From: Candidatus Aminicenantota bacterium
GTDB taxonomy: Bacteria > Acidobacteriota > Aminicenantia > UBA2199
Assembly: GCA_020355945.1 (NCBI GenBank)
Contig: CP070627.1
Span: forward strand, 764,289-776,690
Reading direction: 5' to 3'
DNA length: 12,402 bases
The stretch's first letter is position 1. Every line of letters starts with the position of its first letter. A program made the position numbers and the translations under genes. Below the pieces are notes generated by a model. That model was not told where the DNA came from, did not search any database, and worked only from the letters and a program-made list of their open reading frames with translations. Positions 5,997-12,363 of this stretch are shown here, piece after piece.

Positions 5997-7529
5997 TCAC
6001 TCCTTTGATTTGGTAATGTAGCCAAGGGCTTCAAGTGCTTTCAGCGCCTGTTGGCGATCGGATTTAGTTTCGTATTCGGGTGCCTTTTTGCGTAACATGC
6101 GGTAATCTTTTTTGAACCGAATATGCAATCGGGCAATTTTCCTGCGCATCATTTCAGTTCGTTCGGGCAGCTTATCAGACAGATCAATGGTTTCACCTTC
6201 ATCCGTCCGGGTATCATAGAGCTTCCACTGATCCGGTTGTTCAACATAAATGAGTTTATACCCATCTTCAATAAGACTGCGCTTCGTACTTCCATAAAGC
6301 ATCCCTTCGGAATAAACAGGTAGGTTGGCCCCTTCCTTAAGAACAACAGGGTTAAGGCTGGTTCCTGCAAATTTATAGGGTCCCGGGGATTGTACCCCGG
6401 TATGGTCAAGAATGGTGGGCAGGATATCTATTGTCCGCACATACCGGTTTACTGTTGAACCGGCAGGGAATAGAGGTGAAACAATGATCAAGGGGACATG
6501 AACCACTTCACGATGCAAGCTGTGTCCATGGTCATACGACCCGTGTTCCCAGAATTCTTCCCCATGGTCGGAAGTAAATACAATCAAGGAGCGCTTAAGA
6601 CCGACATACTGTTTAATGGTGGTTAATACCTTTCCTATCAATTTATCCGACATCAGTATTTCACCGTCATAGAGTGCGGATTGTCTTTCTTTTGGTGAGG
6701 TTTTTGGGGAAATTTTCGCTCTGAATCTTCGCAGGGGTAGATATGGCCGATGTGGGGTAAATAAATGCAGCCAAACGAAAATTTTTTTCTTTGCGTGGCG
6801 TTTAAGCCATTTCTCAAACTCTTGAACCAACGCACGGTCGTTGAAAAATGCATCTTTTTGGCTGGTCCATTTTTGACGATGAAACGACGACTTGCTCTCA
6901 AAGCGTTCAAGAATGCCGCGTCCCACCGGGTAATAGTAATCAACAAAACCATGTTGAAAACCACTCCTGGGATTAAACAGCGGTTGGTTAATAAAAGCCG
7001 CGGTATAAAACCCGGCATCTCGCATGATTTCAGCTAATGTTGGTTGGAACGACGGGATGATATAGTTTAACTGTTTACGTCTATCTCGCTGGTTGAATCT
7101 CTTGTCGGGCTCTGCTGGCCGCTCTATAAAACCCAATTGAGTGGGATAACAGGATGTCATTATTGCACCGACACCTGGCAATGTCCAACTGCCAGTGGAC
7201 TGCGCCCGGGTGAACATGACCCCGGCAGACGCCAAACCATCAATATAACGCGTCGTATGAGACGTATACCCATAACAGGATAAGCGGTCAGCCCTAAGGG
7301 TTTCAACAATAATAAGAAAAACAGCATCTGGTGGAGAAGACTTCTTAATTTTTAACCAATCCGATAATCTCGACGAAAATAATATTAACAAAAGTATGAT
7401 CACAATAACTACAGCCAGTACAGGAAAAAACCGCTTTTTTAATATAAATCCGGCCCCTGCACCGGTAATAACAGGGGGGTCTTGCTTACGCCGGGAATCA
7501 GGACCGGTTAACGTATGTTTCTTTTTCAT
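5997..7529 (-). CDS. Membrane-anchored sulfatase-fold hydrolase/transferase with Thr at the nucleophile position
   Basis: This 510-residue alkaline-phosphatase-superfamily protein has a basic N terminus, one transmembrane helix (about 34-52) and an outward catalytic domain. Recognisable are the first metal block IVETLRADRLS (74-84), the nucleophile region SWTLPGVGA (114-122), FTPHRPYLP (257-265), and the second metal block TSDHGEEFWEHG (319-330) followed by DHGHSLH. True sulfatases carry Cys or Ser in C/S-x-P-S-R for conversion to formylglycine. Here the aligned residues read T116-L-P-G-V, so formylglycine cannot form. Thr is the nucleophile in LtaS, OpgB and phosphoethanolamine transferases, so phospho-group transfer or hydrolysis on the surface glycan is the better guess. 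The first metal Asp also appears as Glu (E76). It is the first gene of the operon and its start lies at a predicted leaderless promoter. Confidence 0.85.
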   Translation of the reverse strand: MKKKHTLTGPDSRRKQDPPVITGAGAGFILKKRFFPVLAVVIVIILLLILFSSRLSDWLKIKKSSPPDAVFLIIVETLRADRLSCYGYTSHTTRYIDGLASAGVMFTRAQSTGSWTLPGVGAIMTSCYPTQLGFIERPAEPDKRFNQRDRRKQLNYIIPSFQPTLAEIMRDAGFYTAAFINQPLFNPRSGFQHGFVDYYYPVGRGILERFESKSSFHRQKWTSQKDAFFNDRALVQEFEKWLKRHAKKKIFVWLHLFTPHRPYLPLRRFRAKISPKTSPKERQSALYDGEILMSDKLIGKVLTTIKQYVGLKRSLIVFTSDHGEEFWEHGSYDHGHSLHREVVHVPLIIVSPLFPAGSTVNRYVRTIDILPTILDHTGVQSPGPYKFAGTSLNPVVLKEGANLPVYSEGMLYGSTKRSLIEDGYKLIYVEQPDQWKLYDTRTDEGETIDLSDKLPERTEMMRRKIARLHIRFKKDYRMLRKKAPEYETKSDRQQALKALEALGYITKSKE

Positions 7530-7869
7530 GACTGAATATTACACTAAAAAAGTAGGTTTTTCAAGCCAAACCATCTTTGAGCAGAAATTGCGTGAACAAG
7601 CCGGACTTTCAACAAGGGAAATGGCTGCGCGTATGGGAATGACGCATGGAGGTTATTCCAAAAACGAGCGTGGTATAAACTTTCCCGGGCTCGATACCCT
7701 TCAACGTCTGTCCAGGGATTTTGATATATCCATGGATTGGTTGATTTTCAACAAGGGTCCCATGCATTATCATCGATTAATACTTAATTTCCAGGAGTAT
7801 AAACAACAGGAAAAAGAGAAAGAAGAAATCCCGGGGACCTCTTTACCCGAAGCTGTTGAATTAAAATAG
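7528..7869 (+). CDS. XRE-family helix-turn-helix regulator
   Basis: This 113-residue protein has a lambda-repressor-like HTH at about residues 19-73 (QKLREQAGLSTREMAARMG, then the recognition-helix region up to NERG, and DTLQRLSRDFDISMDWLIF). A charged Lys/Glu-rich tail follows. It would bind DNA as a dimer. The ATG at 7528 is the first after codons that belong to the sulfatase-like gene on the other strand, and the HTH begins shortly after it. The frame is open further upstream, but that part has no HTH content. The ATG shares the CATG at 7527-7530 with the divergent sulfatase-like start, and the operon's predicted promoter lies inside codons 3-13. Binding near its own start would therefore affect both genes. 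Control of the polysaccharide operon is an inference. No ribosome site is visible. Confidence 0.85.
   Translation: MTEYYTKKVGFSSQTIFEQKLREQAGLSTREMAARMGMTHGGYSKNERGINFPGLDTLQRLSRDFDISMDWLIFNKGPMHYHRLILNFQEYKQQEKEKEEIPGTSLPEAVELK
7536..7564 (-). promoter_or_regulatory. Predicted sigma70 promoter of the polysaccharide operon, leaderless type
   Basis: On the minus strand TTGAAA (7559-7564) and TAATAT (7536-7541) are separated by exactly 17 nt. The expected transcription start, about 7 nt past the -10, falls on the A of the sulfatase-like ATG at 7529. No Shine-Dalgarno is present before that ATG, which fits a leaderless mRNA. The promoter overlaps the first codons of the divergent XRE gene. Confidence 0.55.
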
Positions 7870-7877
7870 AATTTTTT

Positions 7878-7916
7878 CATGAAGGCTGCGCCCTTCGCCC
7901 GGAGACGGATGAAAAT
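7878..7916 (+). repeat. Dispersed repeat, second family, copy C, abutting XRE stop
   Basis: Starting 8 nt after the TAG of the XRE gene, this copy reads TCATGAA, GC-rich text, GCCCGGAGACG (7897-7907) and an A-rich tail. It is inverted relative to copies at 58-94 and 297-335, so copies B and C bracket the polysaccharide cluster and its regulator. GAAGG/CCTTC (7881-7896) can form only a 5-bp stem. The minus-strand frame 7770-7976 that crosses it is not a credible gene. Confidence 0.7.
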
Positions 7917-7919
7917 AGC

Positions 7920-7979
7920 CACAGAGAGCACAGAGGTCACAGAGCGCTCTTTATTCACCTTACTCACCTCACTCACCTA
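7920..7979. repeat. Two 9-bp tandem arrays, three units each
   Basis: CACAGAG plus two variable bases repeats three times with period 9 (7920, 7929, 7938). After a short AT stretch, TCACCT repeats three times with the same period (7955, 7964, 7973). CACAGAG-type text next to the second-family element suggests the two belong to one composite intergenic element. Beyond it, 7980-8262 shows nothing I can assign. Confidence 0.6.
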
Positions 7980-8262
7980 TTTTCATGGAAGCAGGATAAA
8001 AAAGAGACCGCCTTACCAATATTACTTTTTCGATAAAATGACGCCTTTTGTTTGATGAGAACAGATTGCGCAAAACCATGTAAAAATGAAAAATCAATTA
8101 TAATATGCGTTTCCAGCGATTATCAAGCCTCAAAATCCCCTGAAACTTCCCGAACGTGACTAAAACGTGGCTATTGTGATTCTTTAACAAAAAGCCGGGA
8201 AACAGCTTTGAGATCATCGGTAAAGGTCAATTTTATCAATCTATAGATCACGCTATTGTTTT

Positions 8263-8280
8263 CTATCGTCGCGACGATAG
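8263..8280. promoter_or_regulatory. 18-bp perfect palindrome next to a TATAAT box
   Basis: CTATCGTCGCGACGATAG equals its own reverse complement over all 18 bases, centred on TCGCGA. A TATAAT (8282-8287, plus strand) follows directly, though no good -35 lies at the right distance. A dimeric regulator binding site is the simplest reading. It is not a terminator, as no T-tract follows on either strand. Confidence 0.45.
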
Positions 8281-8344
8281 GTATAATGATCATCCTTCCT
8301 ATTGAATCATATAAAGATCAATATGTTTAACGTTTAACCATTTG

Positions 8345-8497
8345 CTAACTTTTAACATAATAAGTCCACCTTGGAGGAGTTCCCATACGCATAATTTTTC
8401 CGTCATCACACATTTTTTTTAATAATCTGCCCGCCTGTTGGATATTCTCTTTGTTCAATGGTATTGAAAAATCCAGGTTTACTGAAGAGGCATATGT
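8345..8497 (-). pseudogene. In-frame continuation past the stop: winged-helix-like C-terminal remnant
   Basis: Directly after the TAA of the small gene at 8498-8722, the same frame stays open for 50 codons and ends at TAG (8345-8347). The encoded text is protein-like and resembles the last helix and wing of a winged-helix DNA-binding domain: IQQAGRLLKKMCDDGKI, then GTPPRWTYYV. No start codon precedes the helix, so it is unlikely to be a separate gene. I infer that both parts once formed a regulator of about 125 residues that acquired a nonsense codon, or that the TAA is a sequence error or is read through. Confidence 0.55.
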
Positions 8498-8722
8498 TTA
8501 CAGTTCTTTGTCATCCACCATTGTTAGAGGAGTAGATGCCACTTTTTGAACCTTTAATTGCCGGATTTGCCCGGAGATCAATTGCACGGCTTCCTTTCTT
8601 GAAGAAGCTCTCAATACCTTGACCATCAACTCTTCGGCCCTGGTTTCAAAGAGCTCATAGAAATTTTCATTAATAACTTCATTTTGGGACAACGGTATTT
8701 TTTGTTCTTTATATTTTGTCAT
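8498..8722 (-). CDS. Small protein, 74 residues, probably N-terminal part of an interrupted regulator
   Basis: ATG at 8722 opens a 74-codon frame ending TAA at 8498-8500. The product is mostly helical and charged (ENFYELFETRAEELMVKVLRASSRKEAVQLISGQI around residues 20-54, as two blocks) with no membrane segment and no motif I recognise. Because the frame continues beyond TAA with winged-helix-like sequence, this is probably the front of a longer DNA-binding protein. It is divergent from the helicase gene, 121 bp away, the arrangement expected for a local regulator. No ribosome site precedes the ATG. A possible promoter ends only a few nt upstream, so a leaderless message is again possible. 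A free-standing small protein such as an antitoxin is an alternative. Confidence 0.55.
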   Translation of the reverse strand: MTKYKEQKIPLSQNEVINENFYELFETRAEELMVKVLRASSRKEAVQLISGQIRQLKVQKVASTPLTMVDDKEL

Positions 8723-8735
8723 TTTTAAGAATTCT

Positions 8736-8765
8736 TTTATATCATGAAATGTATATATAAATCAA
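8736..8765 (-). promoter_or_regulatory. Possible promoter of the small divergent gene
   Basis: On the minus strand TTGATT (8760-8765) and TATAAA (8736-8741) are 18 nt apart, with the expected start close to the ATG at 8722. The region is very AT-rich, so chance matches are easy. Confidence 0.35.
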
Positions 8766-8795
8766 ATTCCATAAAAATTTGAGTATTTTTACCTA

Positions 8796-8824
8796 TTGAA
8801 ATTTCGTTTTTATTCCTTTATAAT
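8796..8824 (+). promoter_or_regulatory. Sigma70-like promoter of the helicase gene
   Basis: TTGAAA (8796-8801) and a perfect TATAAT (8819-8824) are spaced by 17 nt. Transcription is expected to begin near 8831, on the first bases of the ribosome site AAAGGAGG (8831-8838), giving a leader of only about 13 nt. The TTG at 8796, which could be read as an earlier start codon, is the -35 box itself. Confidence 0.7.
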
Positions 8825-8830
8825 TAAAAC

Positions 8831-8838
8831 AAAGGAGG
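8831..8838 (+). promoter_or_regulatory. Ribosome binding site deciding the helicase start
   Basis: AAAGGAGG lies 5 nt before the ATG at 8844. This near-ideal site fixes the start there rather than at the upstream in-frame TTG. Confidence 0.85.
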
Positions 8839-8843
8839 GAAAC

Positions 8844-11800
8844 ATGAGAGAAAAAAAGGAGACAATGAGGTTTACTTTTCCACCAATTTATGCTGTAAAC
8901 AAAAAAACCAAAGTTAGAAATGATATTCTACAGCTTCTACAACCTGCTGTAAAAGATGTGGAAACAGTAGCAGCGGTATATAATAAAAGTAGAATAAAAG
9001 GCTATCTTTTAAAAGAAAATGACGACGATGAAGGGACTTTAATAATAACAAATTCAGCCAAACCCCCGATTTGGATTAACAAAGTTATCAGGATAAAAGA
9101 GAACGGTTTCAACGGGAATAAAAATGGTGGTATCAAAGGAATAGCTGACGTTATCGATGTTAAACACAAGTTTTGGATAAAGCACCCTGCATTAATGGAA
9201 GCACCAGGACTGAATGCCAATTTGGGATTAAGAGCGAAAGAAGTAAGAAATTCCTGGGAAAAGAAATTCAATTTCCGGGAAGAGGTAAAAGATAAAAATG
9301 GAGTGATAAAGGAAAAAGGGCTGAGACCACCCCAACTTGGTGCCGTTTATGCCACCCTGGCTCATTGGGCAGCCACTGATGAAACGGCAACTATAGTAAT
9401 ACCCACAGGTGTGGGAAAAACAGAAACCATGCTATCCATATTGGTAAAGAAACAGTGTGAGAAATTATTGGTGGTGGTGCCGACAGATGCGCTAAGAGAA
9501 CAGATCGCGGAAAAATTCATTACCCTGGGGATTCTAAAAACTTTTGGCATACTGGCTAAAAACGCTCACTACCCTATTGTTGGAATTCTTAAGCATGTAT
9601 TTACCAGGAAATCAGACGTCGACCAATTTTTTAAACAATGCAATGTGATCGTAACCACTATGAATATTGCCGGTCAAAGTAAAAAAAACATCCAGGAACG
9701 CATGGCCTCTCACTGTTCGCATTTATTTATAGATGAGGCTCACCATACTGAAGCCAGGACGTGGAAAGAATTCAAGGAATATTTCCGTCAAAAAAATATC
9801 CTTCAATTTACCGCCACTCCTTTCAGGAATGATGGGAAGCAATTGAAAGGAAAAGTCATTTTTAAATATTCCCTACGCAAGGCGCAGCAAGAGGAATACT
9901 ATGTGCCGATTAATTTTGTTCCTGTTGTTGAATATAAACCCAAGAAATGGGACGAAGCGATTGCCAAGAAAGCTATCGAGCAGCTTCACCTGGATTTAGA
10001 AAAAGGTTATGACCATATATTAATGGCCAGGGTTAACAGCATTAAAAGAGCTGAGGAAGTTTTTGAAATTTATCATAAACTATATTTGACCATCGGCAAA
10101 AAGTATAAGGAAAATTTTAAGCCTGTACAAATTCACACAGGGATAAGATCCATCAGCGAAAGGGAAAGTATTCGCCGAAGAATACTGGATAAAGACCCGA
10201 AAGAAAAGGCAAGAATTATCATTTGCGTCGATATGCTGGGGGAAGGGTTTGACCTCCCGGAGTTGAAAATTGCAGCTTTTCATGATATCCGCAAAAGTCT
10301 GCCCATAACCGTTCAATTGGTGGGAAGGTTCACACGCTCGAAACCCGGACTTCCCGAGCAAGCAACGGTTATCGCCAACGTCGCTAATCCCGAGGTAGAT
10401 GATGAGTTAAAGGACTTATATGAACAAGATGCCGACTGGAATAAATTACTTCCAAGAGTAGACCAAAACATAAACCAGCGGCAGGCCGAATTACGTGACT
10501 ATCTCGAGGAATTTAATCAACTTCCAGTTGATATACCTTTCCAGAATGTAAAACCGGCTACCAGTACGGTAATTTATAAAACCAATGGAAAGACCTGGAA
10601 GCCTGAAAAATTTTCCAGAGGTTTTGATAATTTTAAGTCCTATGATAAAGTGTATCACAGTATAAATCCTTTAAGGAAAACCCTGGTAATTGTTATGGGG
10701 AAAAAGGTTCCTATAAAATGGGGCAAAATAAGAAAAGTCTATAATTGGAATTGGGATTTGCATATTTTGTATTGCCCTGATGGAAATAACCTTCTTTTCA
10801 TCCATAGTTCAAACACAGGTAGTTATTATAAAAAGTTGGCGGAAGCAGTGGCCGGTAAAAAGGTAGAACGTGTTAGTGGTGAGGACGTCTTTCGGTGTTT
10901 TCACAACATTGATCGTTTAAAACTTAATAATGTCGGCTTAAAAGAAAAAATAGGCACTCCGATATTTACCATGCGAGCCGGTAGCGATATAGGCGCTGTT
11001 TTAAAAAGTGTACAATTACAAAATAAAGCAAAGGTGGTTCTTTTTGGCAATGGGTATGAAGATGGTGATAAAATAAGTTTAGGCTGTTCTCTCAAAGGTA
11101 GAATTTGGTCTTATAAAAGAACCGACATATTGGAGTTGACCCGGTGGTGCGATCATATAGGAAAGAAAGTACTGGACAAAAGTATAGAAATCGATGATAT
11201 ACTGGAAGGAACACTACTGTTAGAGAAAATTGACCGGCGCCCGGATAAAATGCCTATCGGTATTGATTGGCCTGAAGAATTTTACAAGGAAATGGAGACA
11301 AAATTCAGTTTTCACGTCCAGGGTCGGAAAGAGCCATTTTACCCATTTGAGGCAGAAATAAAGATGATTGATCCCTCTGAAACCGGGGACTTGAAATTTG
11401 CTATTCGTTCCGGGGAAGTGGAAATCCGGTTAAAACTTAAACTATTTGGAAATAAACAAAAAAAAGGCTTTCGATTTGTAAATTTAAGCGAAACAAAGGT
11501 AATGATAAAATATGGAAGAAGGGAGAAAAAATTGGAAGAGTATTTTGATGAAAATCCACCTACAATTTTGTTTGTAGATGGTTCTTCACTAGAGGGTAAT
11601 CTTTATACTGAACTCCAGAAAAAAGTTAAATCTTACGATAGAACAAAAATCAAGGTTTGGGAGTGGGAAGGAATTGATTTAAAAAAAGAATCACAGGGAA
11701 TAACAAAGAGACCGGATTCGATTCAATACCGGGTTATTCATGAACTAAAGAAAAAGGATTATGATGTCATTTTCGATGATGATGACCCCGGGGAAGCTGC

Positions 11801-12245
11801 TGATGTCGTGGCTATAAAAATTAAAGAAGGTGATTCGATAGAAGTCGAGTTTTATCACTGCAAATTCGCCCACTTTCAGAAAAAAGACAAAGAACAAAAA
11901 CCAGGTGCCCGTATAAATGATTTGTACGAAGTATGCGGCCAGGCACAGAAAAGTATCCATTGGATGGTTCAACCGACAGAGATATTTTCTCATTTGCTGC
12001 GTCGGGAGCCTGAAAAGGAAAAAGACGCCAGGGTAAGTCGATTTGAAAGAGGTACTGCCCAGGATCTGGAAAATATCAAAAAGCTTAGTATGAAAATTCT
12101 CCCCGTCAAACTTTCGATTTATATTGTACAACCTGGATTATCCAGGGCAAAAGCAAGTAATGCCCAGCTCGAATTATTGGGGGTAACGGAAAATCACTTG
12201 ATGGAAACCATGAGGCTGACTTTTGGTGTCATTGCCAGTAAATAA
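8844..12245 (+). CDS. SF2 helicase with C-terminal candidate nuclease domain, putative defence protein
   Basis: This protein of 1133 residues has an N-terminal region (1-155) of unknown fold, then RPPQLGAVYATLAHW (161-175) and Walker A PTGVGKTE (187-194). The helicase motifs that follow are VVVPTDALREQ (210-220), FIDEAHH (295-301), FTATPF (322-327), DMLGEGFDLP (463-472) and QLVGRFTR (491-498). Together these make a DEAH superfamily-2 ATPase translocating on DNA or RNA. A long middle region (about 570-930) contains the conserved-looking blocks FTMRAGSDI and LGCSLKGRIWS. The C-terminal part has FDDDDPGEAADVVAIK (977-992), then EVEFYHCK (1000-1007), NDLYEVCGQAQKSIHW and VQPGLSRAKASNAQLELL. The Asp, Glu, Lys pattern (D987, E1000 or E1002, K1007) is what a PD-(D/E)xK nuclease would show, though the motif is not canonical. 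I recall this architecture from uncharacterised proteins in defence islands. It has no adjacent methylase, so self-protection must work differently from type I or III restriction. Confidence 0.85.
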   Translation: MREKKETMRFTFPPIYAVNKKTKVRNDILQLLQPAVKDVETVAAVYNKSRIKGYLLKENDDDEGTLIITNSAKPPIWINKVIRIKENGFNGNKNGGIKGIADVIDVKHKFWIKHPALMEAPGLNANLGLRAKEVRNSWEKKFNFREEVKDKNGVIKEKGLRPPQLGAVYATLAHWAATDETATIVIPTGVGKTETMLSILVKKQCEKLLVVVPTDALREQIAEKFITLGILKTFGILAKNAHYPIVGILKHVFTRKSDVDQFFKQCNVIVTTMNIAGQSKKNIQERMASHCSHLFIDEAHHTEARTWKEFKEYFRQKNILQFTATPFRNDGKQLKGKVIFKYSLRKAQQEEYYVPINFVPVVEYKPKKWDEAIAKKAIEQLHLDLEKGYDHILMARVNSIKRAEEVFEIYHKLYLTIGKKYKENFKPVQIHTGIRSISERESIRRRILDKDPKEKARIIICVDMLGEGFDLPELKIAAFHDIRKSLPITVQLVGRFTRSKPGLPEQATVIANVANPEVDDELKDLYEQDADWNKLLPRVDQNINQRQAELRDYLEEFNQLPVDIPFQNVKPATSTVIYKTNGKTWKPEKFSRGFDNFKSYDKVYHSINPLRKTLVIVMGKKVPIKWGKIRKVYNWNWDLHILYCPDGNNLLFIHSSNTGSYYKKLAEAVAGKKVERVSGEDVFRCFHNIDRLKLNNVGLKEKIGTPIFTMRAGSDIGAVLKSVQLQNKAKVVLFGNGYEDGDKISLGCSLKGRIWSYKRTDILELTRWCDHIGKKVLDKSIEIDDILEGTLLLEKIDRRPDKMPIGIDWPEEFYKEMETKFSFHVQGRKEPFYPFEAEIKMIDPSETGDLKFAIRSGEVEIRLKLKLFGNKQKKGFRFVNLSETKVMIKYGRREKKLEEYFDENPPTILFVDGSSLEGNLYTELQKKVKSYDRTKIKVWEWEGIDLKKESQGITKRPDSIQYRVIHELKKKDYDVIFDDDDPGEAADVVAIKIKEGDSIEVEFYHCKFAHFQKKDKEQKPGARINDLYEVCGQAQKSIHWMVQPTEIFSHLLRREPEKEKDARVSRFERGTAQDLENIKKLSMKILPVKLSIYIVQPGLSRAKASNAQLELLGVTENHLMETMRLTFGVIASK

Positions 12246-12260
12246 GAAAGCGGGAAAGCG

Positions 12261-12310
12261 GGGACAGTCAGTCATGATGCGCTGATGCGCGCATCATGAC
12301 TGACTGTCCC
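12261..12310. repeat. Perfect 22-bp hairpin after the helicase gene
   Basis: Arm 12261-12282, beginning GGGACAGTCAGTCATG, is exactly complementary to arm 12289-12310 around the 6-nt loop TGATGC. It lies 15 nt after the helicase TAA. No T-tract follows on the plus strand, so it is not a standard intrinsic terminator, though it would protect the 3' end of the mRNA. The GGGACAGTC end resembles palindromes found around IS200-like Y1/RAYT transposases, from memory. A miniature element is therefore a good alternative. Confidence 0.8.
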
Positions 12311-12335
12311 GAATGCCGCTAAGTTAAGGCTAAAT

Positions 12336-12363
12336 TTATTTTATCATTTAATTTTTACCTCCT
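12336..12363 (-). other. Ribosome site and ATG leading to a 3-codon ORF
   Basis: On the minus strand AGGAGGT (12357-12363) is 9 nt before ATG (12345-12347), but the frame stops after Met-Ile-Lys at TAA (12336-12338). This may be the abandoned start of a gene whose body was lost near the hairpin, or a coincidence in AT-rich DNA. I see no other gene in 12311-12402. Confidence 0.3.

Noticed and set aside
7770..7976. Minus-strand open frame of 68 codons after the XRE gene
   Set aside because: Its sequence is the 9-bp arrays and the second-family repeat, then antisense to the XRE gene.
8056..8160. Short plus-strand frame in the 7980-8262 gap
   Set aside because: About 34 codons, no ribosome site, no motif and no support from context.
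1060..8170. Shared TAAAACGTGG at 1060-1069 and 8161-8170
   Set aside because: A 10-base match without similarity in the flanks is compatible with chance.
8844..12245. Type I or type III restriction endonuclease subunit as a firm call
   Set aside because: The nuclease is not N-terminal as in HsdR, no Mod or HsdS/HsdM gene is adjacent, and the middle region does not match; only a general helicase-nuclease call is supported.
12261..12310. Standard intrinsic terminator after the helicase
   Set aside because: The stem is perfect but no T-tract follows on the plus strand and it is much longer than usual terminator stems.
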